64,000 bases of DNA from Amycolatopsis nigrescens CSC17Ta-90 (GCF_000384315.1 NZ_ARVW01000001.1:5146157-5210156); one strand, 5' to 3'; shown: positions 9,175 through 17,560, numbered from the stretch's first letter. Made by a program: numbers and translations. The notes: a model not told the origin generated them from the sequence alone.

Positions 9175-9833
9175 TGGACGTCTGGGACTGGGGCAAGGCG
9201 CTGGACAGCATTCCGGTGATCCTGCGCGGCCTGGTGGTCACCCTGCAGATCACCGTGCTCGGCTCGCTGCTCGCCTACGTGCTCGGGTTGGTCTTCGCGA
9301 TCGTGCGGCGGGCCAGTATCCCGGTGGTGGACCAGCTGCTGTGGGCGTTCATCGAGTTCGTCCGCAGCACCCCGCTGCTGATCCAGGTGTTCGTGCTGTT
9401 CTACCTGCTGCCGCCGGTTACCGGGATCAGCCTCTCCCCGACGGTGACCGGGGTGATCGCGCTCGGCGTGCACTACGCCTGCTACACCTCCGAGGTGTAC
9501 CGCGCCGGGATCGACGCCATCCCGGCCGGGCAGTGGGAGGCGGCCACCGCGCTCAGCCTGCCGAGGACCAGGGTGTGGACCGGGGTGATCCTGCCGCAGG
9601 CCATTCCCAGGGTGCTGCCGGCGCTGGGCAACTACACCATCTCGATGTTCAAGGAGGTGCCGTTGCTGCTCGCGATCGGCGTCCTGGACATCGTGAACAG
9701 CGCGAAAGAACTGGGCGCGGACGACTACCGGTTCGTCGAGCCCTACACCATGGCGGGCCTGGCATTCCTGCTGCTGAGCTACCCCGCCGCCCTGCTGGTG
9801 CGGAAATTGGAGCGTCGTGTCAACCGAGTCTGA
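9174..9833 (+). CDS. ehuD: Ectoine/hydroxyectoine ABC transporter permease EhuD
   Basis: Second permease of the importer, a HisM/GlnP-like protein of 219 residues. It shows an EAA-type loop EAATALSLPRTRVWTGVILP (about residues 120-139) and hydrophobic helices on both sides, with the characteristic FVRSTPLLIQ segment before it. ATG at 9174 overlaps the ehuC stop. The 3' end overlaps ehuA by 17 bases. It would form a heterodimer with EhuC in the membrane. Confidence 0.87.
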   Translation: MDVWDWGKALDSIPVILRGLVVTLQITVLGSLLAYVLGLVFAIVRRASIPVVDQLLWAFIEFVRSTPLLIQVFVLFYLLPPVTGISLSPTVTGVIALGVHYACYTSEVYRAGIDAIPAGQWEAATALSLPRTRVWTGVILPQAIPRVLPALGNYTISMFKEVPLLLAIGVLDIVNSAKELGADDYRFVEPYTMAGLAFLLLSYPAALLVRKLERRVNRV

Positions 9834-10608
9834 GTACATGATCCGTTTCGACGGGGTGGTCAAGAAGTTCGGTGACCATGTCGTGCTCCGGGAGCTGGAC
9901 TTCGCGGTGCGGCCCGGTGAGTTCGTCACGCTGATCGGGCCTAGCGGCTCCGGAAAGACCACCATTCTGCGGTTGCTGATGACCCTGGAAAAGGTGGACG
10001 CCGGCACGATCGACGTCGGCGGGAACTGCCTGAGCCATATCGACCGCGGCGGGAAGAAGGTGCCCGCGGACGAAAAGCACCTGCGCGAGATGCGCAAGCG
10101 GATCGGCATGGTGTTCCAGCAGTTCAACCTCTTCCCGAACATGAAGGTGCTGCAGAACATCACCGAGGCACCGATCCGTGCGCTCGGCATGTCCAAAGGG
10201 GAGGCCGAGGCGCGGGCGGTGGACCTGCTGGAGATGGTCGGCCTCACGGACAAGGCCGGGGCGCACCCGAGCCAGCTCTCCGGCGGGCAGCAGCAGCGGG
10301 TCGCGATCGCCCGTGCGCTGGCCATGCAGCCGGAGGTGCTGCTGCTGGACGAGGTGACCTCGGCGCTGGACCCGGAGCTGGTGGCCGGGGTGCTGGCGCT
10401 GCTCAAGCGGATCGCGTCCACAACGGACATCACCATTCTCTGCGTCACGCACGAGATGCAGTTCGCGCGGGACGTCTCGGACCGGGTGATGATGTTCGAC
10501 CAGGGCCAGGTGATCGAGGACGCGGCGCCGGCGAAGCTGTTCACCGAACCGGAGCACGGCAGGACGAAGGAGTTCCTGCGCGCGGTGATCGACCGCGCGG
10601 CCGACTGA
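9817..10608 (+). CDS. ehuA: Ectoine/hydroxyectoine ABC transporter ATP-binding protein EhuA
   Basis: ATPase of the importer, 263 residues. It has a Walker A GPSGSGKTT, a Q-loop MVFQQFNLFPNM, an ABC signature LSGGQQQR, a Walker B VLLLDEVTSALD and an H-loop VTHEM, in the order and spacing of polar amino-acid/ectoine ATPases. GTG at 9817 lies inside the 3' end of ehuD, preceded by TTGGAG. Last gene of the operon. No ectoine breakdown genes follow, so uptake for osmoprotection rather than catabolism is the simpler reading (inference). Confidence 0.88.
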   Translation: MSTESEYMIRFDGVVKKFGDHVVLRELDFAVRPGEFVTLIGPSGSGKTTILRLLMTLEKVDAGTIDVGGNCLSHIDRGGKKVPADEKHLREMRKRIGMVFQQFNLFPNMKVLQNITEAPIRALGMSKGEAEARAVDLLEMVGLTDKAGAHPSQLSGGQQQRVAIARALAMQPEVLLLDEVTSALDPELVAGVLALLKRIASTTDITILCVTHEMQFARDVSDRVMMFDQGQVIEDAAPAKLFTEPEHGRTKEFLRAVIDRAAD

Positions 10609-10657
10609 GCGTTTCGCGAACGTGAGACTCGCCTGGCGGGAGCTTGGGACTCGCGGG

Positions 10658-11650
10658 TCAGCGGAGGCGAGTGAGGGCGCGGGTGGCTTCGGCGACCAGT
10701 TGGGCGACGATGTCGGCGGCGGGAGCCACTTCGCGGACGACACCAGCGCTTTGCCCGGCGTAGAGGGCCATCGCCTCGACGTCGCCGTGGACTCCCCGCA
10801 GCGGCGCGAGATCCGCGTAGCGGGGGACCTCGGTGCCGTCGGTCCAGGTGCCGATGGTGTCCGTCTCACCGGGACGGTCGCCGGGTGCGGGCCGTCCCGC
10901 CGCCTCCCAGGCGCGCACAGTGCTGTTGCGCAGCGCGCGGTGCGGGGCGTCCGGCCAGCCCTTGTCGAACACGATCCCGTGCGCGGTCCCGGTTTCCGCC
11001 GCGTCCGCGATCAGCTCCCGGTACTCGGCGGCGGTCGCCGCCTCCTCGGCGAGCAGGAACCGGGTGCCGATCCAGGCCGCGTCCGCGCCGAGCGCGAGCG
11101 CCGCCGCCAGCCCGCGGCCGTCGCCGATGCCGCCGGCGGCCAGCACCGGCACCGGCGCGACCGCGTCCACCACCGCCGGTACCAGTGGCAGGGTCGCCAC
11201 CTCGCCCCAGACGTGCCCGCCTGCCTCCCAGCCCTGTGCGACGATCACGTCCACTCCCGCCGCCACCGCACGCGCGGCCTCCGCCGCCGAGGCGACGGAG
11301 TGCAGGTGCAGCGCGCCGGCGTCGTGGATCATGCCGGTGAGCGGGGCCGGATCACCCCAGAAGGTGGAGATGATCCGGACGCCCGCGCGCAGGCACTGCG
11401 CGATGCGCTCCCGCTGCGGCCACTTCAGGATCAGGTTCACGCCGAACGGGCGGTCGGTCAGCGCCGTGGTCTCCGCGAGTTTCGCGCTAAGGCCGCCGGG
11501 ATCGTCCCAGCTCACGGCCAGCGTGCCGAGGCCACCGGCGGCACTGACCGCGGCGGCCAGCGCCGGCACGCTCGGCCCGCCGACGGGTGCTTGCACGATC
11601 GGCACCGAAATGCCGGTGAGCTCGCAGAACGGGGTGCGGGGAAGTGCCAT
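10658..11650 (-). CDS. Nitronate monooxygenase family protein (FMN-dependent)
   Basis: TIM-barrel flavoprotein of the 2-nitropropane dioxygenase/nitronate monooxygenase family, which oxidises toxic alkyl nitronates; some members act in other pathways. 330 residues. N-terminal PIVQAPVGGPS, the loop VDVIVAQGWEAGGH that carries the catalytic-type His, and the FMN phosphate site VPVLAAGGIGDGRGLAAALALGADA are visible. ATG at 11650 has TAGCTT 7 bases upstream, a leaderless arrangement. It is divergent from the enoyl-CoA hydratase gene with a 49-base shared promoter region. Confidence 0.88.
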   Translation of the reverse strand: MALPRTPFCELTGISVPIVQAPVGGPSVPALAAAVSAAGGLGTLAVSWDDPGGLSAKLAETTALTDRPFGVNLILKWPQRERIAQCLRAGVRIISTFWGDPAPLTGMIHDAGALHLHSVASAAEAARAVAAGVDVIVAQGWEAGGHVWGEVATLPLVPAVVDAVAPVPVLAAGGIGDGRGLAAALALGADAAWIGTRFLLAEEAATAAEYRELIADAAETGTAHGIVFDKGWPDAPHRALRNSTVRAWEAAGRPAPGDRPGETDTIGTWTDGTEVPRYADLAPLRGVHGDVEAMALYAGQSAGVVREVAPAADIVAQLVAEATRALTRLR

Positions 11651-11699
11651 GCCGCCCAAGCTATCCAACGGACTGGACTCCGGGGGTAGCGTCGGGGAC

Positions 11700-12473
11700 A
11701 TGGGCGAGTACGAGCACCTCCTCGTCAAACGCGAGGACGACACGGTCACCATCACGATGAACCGCGCGTCGCGGCGGAACTCGCTGTCCGAGGCGCACCT
11801 GACCGAGCTGCTGATCGCGTTCCGGGCCGCGGCGAGTTCGGACGCCACCGGCATCGTGCTGGCCGCCGCCGGGCCGGTGTTCTCCGCCGGCCACGACTTC
11901 GGCGACGTCGCGTCGCGTGACCTGATCGGCGTGCGGAAGCTGCTGCGGCTGTGCACCGACCTGATGGGCGTCATCCAGGCCGCGCCGCAGGTGGTGCTGG
12001 CGCGGGTGCACGGGCTGGCCACCGCGGCGGGCTGCCAGCTGGTGGCCTCCTGCGACCTTGCGGTGGCCGCCGAGTCGGCCGGTTTCGCGTTGCCCGGCGG
12101 CAAGGGCGGCTGGTTCTGCCACACGCCCGCGGTGCCGGTGGCGCGCTCGGTCGGGCGCAAGCGGCTGATGGAGCTGGCGCTGACCGGTGACCCCATCGAC
12201 GCGGCCACCGCGCTGGACTGGGGCCTGGTCAACCGGGTGGTGCCGGACGACGAGCTGGACACCGCGGTGGCCGAGCTGCTGGCCAGGGCGACCAGGGGCA
12301 GCAGGGCGAGCAAGGTGATCGGCAAGCAGACCCTCTACGCCCAGCTGGACCGGCCGGAGGCGGATGCCTACGCGATCGCGCTGGAGGTGATGGCCTCGGC
12401 GTCGCAGCTGCCAGGGGCCAAGGAGGGAATGGCCGCTTTCCTCGAGAAACGCCACCCCTCCTGGCCGGACTGA
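11700..12473 (+). CDS. Enoyl-CoA hydratase/isomerase family protein
   Basis: Crotonase-fold protein of 257 residues. The oxyanion-hole segments are FSAGHDF (about residues 61-67) and HGLATAAGCQLVASCDLAVA (about 104-123). The usual second catalytic Glu region reads LPGGKGGWFCHT, as in the ECHDC3-like branch, so hydratase activity is not certain. ATG at 11700 has TAGCGT 7 bases upstream (leaderless). It is the last host gene before the integrated element; in an uninterrupted chromosome it would be convergent with the FG-GAP gene at 22 kb. Confidence 0.87.
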   Translation: MGEYEHLLVKREDDTVTITMNRASRRNSLSEAHLTELLIAFRAAASSDATGIVLAAAGPVFSAGHDFGDVASRDLIGVRKLLRLCTDLMGVIQAAPQVVLARVHGLATAAGCQLVASCDLAVAAESAGFALPGGKGGWFCHTPAVPVARSVGRKRLMELALTGDPIDAATALDWGLVNRVVPDDELDTAVAELLARATRGSRASKVIGKQTLYAQLDRPEADAYAIALEVMASASQLPGAKEGMAAFLEKRHPSWPD

Positions 12474-12516
12474 GCCCCCTTTGTCCGTGAAAGTGGCTTT
12501 CACAACAGGCGGCTTT

Positions 12517-12530
12517 CTGACCTGGGCAAG
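12517..12530 (+). repeat. Left half of split 14-bp inverted repeat at element boundary
   Basis: CTGACCTGGGCAAG, 43 bases after the enoyl-CoA hydratase stop. Its exact reverse complement is at 21945-21958, 8 bases after the integrase stop. Together they would make one hairpin if the 9.4 kb between them were removed, so they are read as the halves of an interrupted host palindrome or as the paired arms of an integration site. Confidence 0.6.
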
Positions 12531-12645
12531 ATCGTGTCATCCGTAGGTTGACCAGGCAAAATAGCTGTCATCGGTTGTGGTCGGTTGCCGACCCTAGTTG
12601 TCCTCGCGCGTCCCCGGCGCGTCCCGGCGCCGAGCGGAGAAGACC

Positions 12646-12684
12646 AGCGACCCCCGTACCCGTTCGCCGGGTGCGGGGGTCGCT
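12646..12684. terminator. Hairpin terminator below the SLOG-like gene
   Basis: A 17-bp stem (12646-12662 with 12668-12684, one G-U pair) around a 5-base loop TTCGC, with the core AGCGACCCCC facing GGGGGTCGCT. It lies 19 bases past the stop of the leftward SLOG-like gene, and probably isolates the element from the rightward host gene as well. No long U-run follows. Confidence 0.65.
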
Positions 12685-12702
12685 GCCTGTCCGGGTCTCG
12701 CG

Positions 12703-13182
12703 CTAGTCGCGTTCGGCACCGTCCGGCCAGATCACGGTGACCGGTATGCCGCGTTCACGGGCGGCCTCGACCACGTCGGCGGTGCCGCCGTACCCGCGCG
12801 CGGGTTTCCCGTCCCAGATGGCTACCAGTTCGTCAGCGTTTTCGATCATGCGCAGGCTGGCGTTCATGTGCGCTTCGGAGTTGGACTCGGTGTGATCGAG
12901 CTGGATTACCTCGGACGCCTGGGCCATGAGCGCGTCATAGATGGGGTGGTGGTCGGCGGGCAAGCCGTCGCGGTAGGTGGTCGCCGGAACGACCACTATC
13001 AGCTCTCCGCCCGCGTCCAGGACAGCACGTGCGAACTGTGCATCTGCCCCGTCCGCGATGCAGGACAACCCGGTAAGCGTGCCGTCCGCGCGCCGGGCGA
13101 TCTCGGCACGTAGTGCCTCGTCGATGAGTTGGGCGGTGCGCTTGGGGAGTTCGCGGTGTCCGGTCACGGCCAGGCGGGTCAA
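12703..13182 (-). CDS. SLOG-like Rossmann-fold protein, element-borne
   Basis: 159-residue protein of unknown function with the pattern of the SLOG/LOG nucleotide-binding superfamily: an N-terminal strand with VTGHREL, the glycine-rich turn CIADGADAQFARAVLDAGG, an alternating strand ELIVVVPAT, and late segments ELVAIWDGKPARGYGGTAD and GIPVTVIW. Known SLOG proteins bind or hydrolyse nucleotide-derived ligands, and several act as sensors in defence or signalling; that role here is inference. The TTG start at 13182 overlaps the stop of the XRE-TPR gene as TTGA, so the two products are made together. Confidence 0.62.
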   Translation of the reverse strand: MTRLAVTGHRELPKRTAQLIDEALRAEIARRADGTLTGLSCIADGADAQFARAVLDAGGELIVVVPATTYRDGLPADHHPIYDALMAQASEVIQLDHTESNSEAHMNASLRMIENADELVAIWDGKPARGYGGTADVVEAARERGIPVTVIWPDGAERD

Positions 13183-14441
13183 GGGGTCTCCGTCTCGTAG
13201 AGGGCGGCTAGCGCGTCGTCGAGGTCACGGGCGGCGGTGGTGCGGGCGGGTAGCGCTGCACGGAACTCCCGAGCGCGGGCGATGATCCGTTCGCTACCGA
13301 AGTCACGGCCGACCTGAAGGGCTTCGGCGGTGAGCTGGCAGCCTTCGGCAACGAGCCCGGCGGCGGCCATCGCTTGCGCTTGGTCAAGCTGCGCAAGCGC
13401 ACGGGGCTTTGGTCCGGCCAGCGTGGGTAGCGCCGCGTCGAAAGCGGCGGTGGCTGCGCGCAGGTCTCCGAGTCGGCCAAGCGCTCCGGCCTGGTATCGG
13501 GCCACCTTGGCACGATCGAAGGTGAACACCCATGGCCAGTGAGGTTCGCCTCGCTGGCGGCTGGTCAGCTTCTCAGCGGCCCGGAGTGCGGCCAGCGTGG
13601 CCGTCTGGTCGCCAAGTGCGGCGTGGGCGACCGCGTGCAGGGAAGCGAGCCAGGCACGGGCGGTGTCCGGGGCGCTCTTGTCGAGTTGCGTGGCTGCGCG
13701 GTCGAGCAGGGTGACGCCCTGGCGAGGATGGCCAGCCTCCACGGCGAAGTGCCCCAGGCTGGCAGTCATGTAGGACGCAAGGAGGGGATGGTCCGCGCGT
13801 TCGGCGTGGCTCACGGCCTCGCTGTAGCGGCGGCGCGCAGTGGCGTTGTCGCCCCGGTCGGCGGCCAGCCATGCGGCCAGCCCGGAGACTTCGGCCAGCA
13901 CGCTGAACCCGGTCGACGTACGCAGTGTGGTCTGCACGATGCCCGTGGTGAGTGCGAGGTGGGCGTCTACGGCGGGGGCCAGTTGTTCAGAGGACACGGC
14001 CGATTCCATGCGCCGGTAGTGGGCGGTCGGACCGGACACGGCCGCCGCCAGTTCGCGCGTGTCCTGCACTGGACCGGGGACGTGGTGGGAGACCAGGACC
14101 CCGGCGCCCGTGCCGAGCGCGGTCTTGAGGAAGGTCTTTCGGTCCACGTTGTCAGGGTTGCCTCTAACCGGCCGCGCAAACCCGAGTTCGGCATCCGTGG
14201 TGACGTCGAGGACTGCGCGGATTGCAGCTCGATAATACGCCGCTGGCCAGCGGATCTTTCCCCGTTCCCACTTGCCCACGTGGTTGGCGTCCACGGTCGT
14301 CACCCTGGCGCCGCCACTGGCGCGGTACACCTGAGCGTTAACGGCGTCGGCCAGTTCTTGCCGCGTCATCGCTTCGCCGGGCGAGGTAGGCGACTCCACG
14401 CGTATACGAGCAGCGCGCAGCAACTCGTTCGGCTCTGACAC
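13179..14441 (-). CDS. XRE-type HTH regulator with C-terminal TPR-like repeats
   Basis: 420-residue protein. The first 80 residues hold a Cro/C1-like HTH (MTRQELADAVNAQVYRASG, then VDANHVGKWERGKIRWP). A short segment DRKTFLKTALGTGAGVLV follows, as often seen in actinobacterial XRE-TPR regulators of the NsdA type. The remaining 280 residues are helical repeats rich in Ala/Leu (for example SYMTASLGHFAVEAGHPRQG). GTG at 14441 is chosen because AGGAGAGG lies 8 bases upstream. Divergent from a tiny ORF and two unknown genes, which it may control; coupled to the SLOG gene downstream. Ligand unknown. Confidence 0.8.
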   Translation of the reverse strand: MSEPNELLRAARIRVESPTSPGEAMTRQELADAVNAQVYRASGGARVTTVDANHVGKWERGKIRWPAAYYRAAIRAVLDVTTDAELGFARPVRGNPDNVDRKTFLKTALGTGAGVLVSHHVPGPVQDTRELAAAVSGPTAHYRRMESAVSSEQLAPAVDAHLALTTGIVQTTLRTSTGFSVLAEVSGLAAWLAADRGDNATARRRYSEAVSHAERADHPLLASYMTASLGHFAVEAGHPRQGVTLLDRAATQLDKSAPDTARAWLASLHAVAHAALGDQTATLAALRAAEKLTSRQRGEPHWPWVFTFDRAKVARYQAGALGRLGDLRAATAAFDAALPTLAGPKPRALAQLDQAQAMAAAGLVAEGCQLTAEALQVGRDFGSERIIARAREFRAALPARTTAARDLDDALAALYETETP

Positions 14442-14592
14442 GACCGGGCCTCTCCTCACCTGGGGGGCTTGTGTGCGGAGTGTAACTGTCGCCTTGACGA
14501 ATCGCGAAGAATCAACTCTCCCCCAAGTCTCCCCTTGACATCCCCTCGCGCGTCACTCCTGCGGGTCTTCCTGGGCGCGCACGCTGGAGATC

Positions 14593-14664
14593 ATGACCGC
14601 CCCCAATGCGAACGTCCACGTTTGGCGCGGCATCGTCGGTGAGACCGTCGGGGGCGCGCGATGA
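14593..14664 (+). CDS. Putative 23-aa leader peptide
   Basis: ATG at 14593 preceded by GGAG 5-6 bases upstream, 23 codons, with a TGA that overlaps the ATG of the next gene (ATGA at 14661-14664). The next gene has no ribosome site of its own, so this reading frame most likely serves to load ribosomes onto it by translational coupling. No homology is recognised. It could also be the true N-terminus of nothing more than a leader. Confidence 0.4.
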   Translation: MTAPNANVHVWRGIVGETVGGAR

Positions 14665-14993
14665 AGACGCCCTTGGAGCTGTACCCGGAGTTGCGACGGG
14701 TCTTTGACCTGAAGGAAGCCGGGTGGTCGTTCGTCCCCACCGTGGACGACAACGGCGAAGTGACCAAGCTGACCGGCTTGTACGTGTGGCCGGATGGCGT
14801 GGCGGACGCGCTGCACATCGGATCACAGACGGACGCGGGCGCGCTTCGGATGGACCACACGGGCGGCTTGCTCTGGCAGTGTGACGGGACGCTCGCCGAG
14901 GTGACGGACGCGCTTCTCGCTTTGCCCGCACCGAGTAGCCCGCTTGCGCCCCGGTTGGTACTGGGCTCCGCGCCGACGTTGTGGACTCCGTAG
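14661..14993 (+). CDS. Hypothetical protein, element-borne
   Basis: 110 residues, not recognised. It is mildly acidic with a Trp/Phe-rich first half (EAGWSFVPTVDDNGEVTKLTG), a central GLYVWPDGVADALHIGS segment and a Pro/Leu-rich tail. No membrane segment, signal peptide or metal motif is visible. It starts at an ATG overlapping a 23-codon leader and overlaps the next gene by 3-13 bases, so the three reading frames are one expression unit, divergent from the XRE-TPR regulator. Function unknown. Confidence 0.6.
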   Translation: MKTPLELYPELRRVFDLKEAGWSFVPTVDDNGEVTKLTGLYVWPDGVADALHIGSQTDAGALRMDHTGGLLWQCDGTLAEVTDALLALPAPSSPLAPRLVLGSAPTLWTP

Positions 14994-15403
14994 TGGGGTA
15001 TCTCAGCCGTCGCCGGGCGCGTCGCGCGGTGTCGGTCCACAAAGTACAGAACGCACTGAAGCGCCTGCCTGCGGCAGACCGGATTCTCGTTGGATACAGC
15101 GAATCCACTCACAACGAGATCGCCGAAGTGCACGCGGCGGTGGTCGAAGCCCGGCGTCTGGCGCGCAAGTCGTCCGCCGTTGGCCTTCTGCTGCGGGACG
15201 CGAACGTGTGGCTTTCCGCGTGGCTGGACTTGTGGAAGACCGGGGAAGCCCGTACCCCGCACCTGCCGCTGTTGTATCGCCAGATGGTGGAGCATCTAGA
15301 ACGCGTGTCGGATCGACTGTCCCTTGTAGCCGAACTTGAAGCGCGCAAAGTGGACAAGACCATGTGGCCGTATGCGGAGCCGGATGACGGCAACGGCACC
15401 TGA
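14981..15403 (+). CDS. Hypothetical helical protein, element-borne
   Basis: 140 residues, not recognised. It looks largely helical and charged, with a basic N-terminus (YLSRRRARRAVSVHKVQNAL) and runs such as EIAEVHAAVVEARRLARKS, and no Cys pairs, signal peptide or membrane segment. GTG at 14981 gives this length; GTG at 14993, overlapping the previous stop as TAGTG, is an equally good start. It is the last gene of the rightward unit facing the capsid gene, with two hairpins in between. Confidence 0.6.
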   Translation: MDSVVGYLSRRRARRAVSVHKVQNALKRLPAADRILVGYSESTHNEIAEVHAAVVEARRLARKSSAVGLLLRDANVWLSAWLDLWKTGEARTPHLPLLYRQMVEHLERVSDRLSLVAELEARKVDKTMWPYAEPDDGNGT

Positions 15404-15499
15404 AGATGTCCGGCGGGGGTCGTCTCGACGCTAAGCCCCCTCGACTGCTCCCGCCGGGCTTAGCCTCCCTCGTTTTTGGTCACGCTTGGGCGAGGGGGA

Positions 15500-15529
15500 G
15501 ATACGGCACCCGTTCGCGGGTGCCGTATC
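15500..15529. terminator. Hairpin with 13-bp perfect stem and TTCG loop
   Basis: GATACGGCACCCG, loop TTCG, then the exact complement (15500-15512 and 15517-15529), about 100 bases after the rightward hypothetical gene. Placed between convergent genes; likely a bidirectional terminator. Confidence 0.75.
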
Positions 15530-15585
15530 GCATGTGGACACCCGCCGACCGGCCTGGAGGGGTACCGGGCGGCGGGTGCCAGGGT

Positions 15586-15619
15586 GCTGAGCCGGGCCAC
15601 GCCAGGGGTTCGGCTCAGC
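15586..15619. terminator. Hairpin next to the capsid gene 3' end
   Basis: GCTGAGCCG (15586-15594) pairs with CGGCTCAGC (15611-15619). It ends 7 bases from the capsid gene stop, on the downstream side of that leftward gene, so it is its probable terminator. Confidence 0.6.
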
Positions 15620-15625
15620 GGGCTT

Positions 15626-16852
15626 CTACGCGGTCAGGTCGAGCTTGACCACTCCGGCCGGACGGGTCACCGCGAATCCGAACCGTCCTTCGCAGCGGAA
15701 GCGGATCATGTTGCGCTCGAAGTCGCTGGCGCCTTCGCCTACGCCCAGAGCGTCCGGGTCGTAGGTGTTCTCGGACCAGTCGATCACTGCTTCCTCGCGG
15801 ACCTTGAGCGTGGTGGAACCGGCGAAGTCGGCCAGCCATCCGGTTCCCGCAGTGACCGAAGTGGACAGAACAACTGGGACGGACCATAAACGGCGGGCGG
15901 CCCGATCGACTGGGAGCGCCTGCCCGGCCTGGGTGAGCAGGTAGCCGTTGGCGTTCGCGGCTAGCTCGATGTTCTGCCAGTCCCCCGGGTGCAGAACCCA
16001 TCCAGAACCGTTGAGGGACAACACTTCCAGCTTCGTCACGGCTTGCCGGGTGGTGGTCATCAGGTCGGTAGCCCATGCTTGACTCTGGGTGCCGGAGGTG
16101 AAGTTCAGGCCGGTCGGCCGATCCCCGGTACCATCGCCGTTGATGACCTCGTTCTCCAAAGCCTCCTCAAGACCAAGCCGAAGCTCGGTGTCCACAAAGG
16201 TCTGAAGCATCGGGGCGTCGGAAAGGTCCTGCCGGGAGATAGGTTCCGTGAGGTGCGCAACCGTTCCCGACCTGCCTTCCACGCGCTCCAATGTGTACCG
16301 GCTCGTGGGCTTCTTCGCGCCCCGCGGAACGACCTCCGCGTTGTTCTCTCGCAGGGTCTGCCGCATGTACGCCCAAACCCCAGCTGTGTCCTTTTCGGAC
16401 GGAATGAGCTGTCGCAAGGCTAGGACGGGCTCGGCCTCGCGTACCGGTTGGGTGGCGAGCGGCACGGTCACCATCACGCTGCCGGACGGGGCGATCGACT
16501 TGAACCGCCCCAGCGGGTCACTGTGCTGGCGGACGATCTCCTTGCCCCACGTCGAACCGCCCAGCGACTTCAGGCGGGGGCTGTTGTCGTGTAACGGGCC
16601 TTCTCCGGGGTATCCGCCTACCGCGTCGCCGAGTTTCTTGATGGCGGCCTTGACGCTCTCGTCGCGCTCGTCCTCCCGCACCTTGTCGTACTCAGACTTC
16701 AACCGCTGCGCGTCGCGCATAAGGTCGCGGACGACTTCCCTTTCCTTCTCGGTAAAGTCGCGTCCCGCGTCGTCCGCCTTCGCGGCAATCTCGTTCGCGG
16801 ACTTCAGTTTCTCTTTCATCTGCGCCAAAAGGCGCTCAGCATTGGGCGACAA
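15626..16852 (-). CDS. HK97-family phage major capsid protein
   Basis: 408 residues. The first 60 residues are a charged coiled-coil (MKEKLKSANEIAAKADDAGR onward) typical of the delta/scaffolding domain, and the rest matches the HK97 capsid fold, with the family segments EEALENEVINGDGTG, SGWVLHPGDW and PVVLSTSVTAGTGWLADF. A TTG start at 16852 with AGGA about 8 bases upstream is used; ATG eleven codons in is the alternative. No prohead protease, portal or terminase gene is in the element, so if the protein assembles it would need those functions from a helper phage. Function in assembly is by family; the satellite role is inference. Confidence 0.85.
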   Translation of the reverse strand: MSPNAERLLAQMKEKLKSANEIAAKADDAGRDFTEKEREVVRDLMRDAQRLKSEYDKVREDERDESVKAAIKKLGDAVGGYPGEGPLHDNSPRLKSLGGSTWGKEIVRQHSDPLGRFKSIAPSGSVMVTVPLATQPVREAEPVLALRQLIPSEKDTAGVWAYMRQTLRENNAEVVPRGAKKPTSRYTLERVEGRSGTVAHLTEPISRQDLSDAPMLQTFVDTELRLGLEEALENEVINGDGTGDRPTGLNFTSGTQSQAWATDLMTTTRQAVTKLEVLSLNGSGWVLHPGDWQNIELAANANGYLLTQAGQALPVDRAARRLWSVPVVLSTSVTAGTGWLADFAGSTTLKVREEAVIDWSENTYDPDALGVGEGASDFERNMIRFRCEGRFGFAVTRPAGVVKLDLTA

Positions 16853-17021
16853 TGGACTGTCCTAATGATCAGGTGTGGTCACTGATCGGCGGACTCTTCG
16901 CGGTGCGTCTGCCTGGCGCCGGGGCGCGGGGCACGGTCGCATGGCGCGGCTGGCCGATTCGGTGGGTGCCCGGCTGGCCGTGGTGCACCACAGCGGATCG
17001 TCACCCCCGACGAGAACGATC

Positions 17022-17285
17022 TTAGCCCACGTTCCCGATGTAGCGGTCCACTTCGTGCCCAATGCACCACACGGTGACTTCGGCCCGCCCATCGGGTAGC
17101 GGCTCCATCCGGGCCGCGTATCCGCTATGGACCCACCAGAACGCGGTAGGCATCACCAGGCACACCCCGTTCTCGTCAGGACGGGCCACCCTGGGCCGCC
17201 CGATCTCCACCCCCGGCGGAACATGCCACGCCAACACGGCTAGGGCGTTCTCGGCCTTCTCAGGGGCGATTCCGATGGTCCTCAC
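17022..17285 (-). CDS. Hypothetical small protein, element-borne
   Basis: 87 residues, unrecognised; mixed strand-like content with aromatic segments (ENGVCLVMPTAFWWVHSGY) and an acidic C-terminal half. No membrane helix or signal. Its ATG at 17285 overlaps the stop of the upstream zinc-ribbon gene as ATGA, so it belongs to the leftward operon that leads to the capsid gene. The next 170 bases toward the capsid gene hold no convincing gene. Confidence 0.6.
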   Translation of the reverse strand: MRTIGIAPEKAENALAVLAWHVPPGVEIGRPRVARPDENGVCLVMPTAFWWVHSGYAARMEPLPDGRAEVTVWCIGHEVDRYIGNVG

Positions 17286-17560
17286 GTCGTTTCCTCCTTG
17301 CTGCCCAGCAGCACCCGCAGGCGGGCTTCCAGTCGATCTTGTTCCACTTCGATCTTGGGTAGCTGGTCGCCGAACACGGTCGACCAGTTCAACCTGATGT
17401 CGCGGTGGTGGTCTTCCAGCGATTCCAAGGCGCGCTGTATCCGCCGGACTTCGTACTCAGCGGCCCGACGGCACGCCTGCGAGCAGTACGCGGCCGGACG
17501 TCCCGGTCCGGCGCGTTCGGCAAGCTGCCCGCCGCACTTGAGGCACTCCAATTTGTCCAC
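17282..17560 (-). CDS. Small zinc-ribbon protein, element-borne
   Basis: 92 residues from GTG at 17560. Near the N-terminus four cysteines form ECLKCGG and, about 16 residues later, YCSQACRRAAEY (CxxC...CxxxC), a likely zinc-binding site. The rest is a charged helix (RRIQRALESLEDHHRDI) that could be a coiled coil. TTG at 17551 has a better spaced AGGAAGG site, and an upstream TTG at 17602 is also open, so the start is uncertain by up to 17 codons. A DNA-binding or accessory replication role is a guess from its place beside the DUF3631 gene. Confidence 0.6.
   Translation of the reverse strand: MDKLECLKCGGQLAERAGPGRPAAYCSQACRRAAEYEVRRIQRALESLEDHHRDIRLNWSTVFGDQLPKIEVEQDRLEARLRVLLGSKEETT

Noticed and set aside
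16862..17092. 76-codon frame, and a 41-codon GTG frame, between the capsid gene and the 87-aa gene
   Set aside because: Pro/Arg-rich with no ribosome site strong enough or family; overlaps the 17022-17285 gene.
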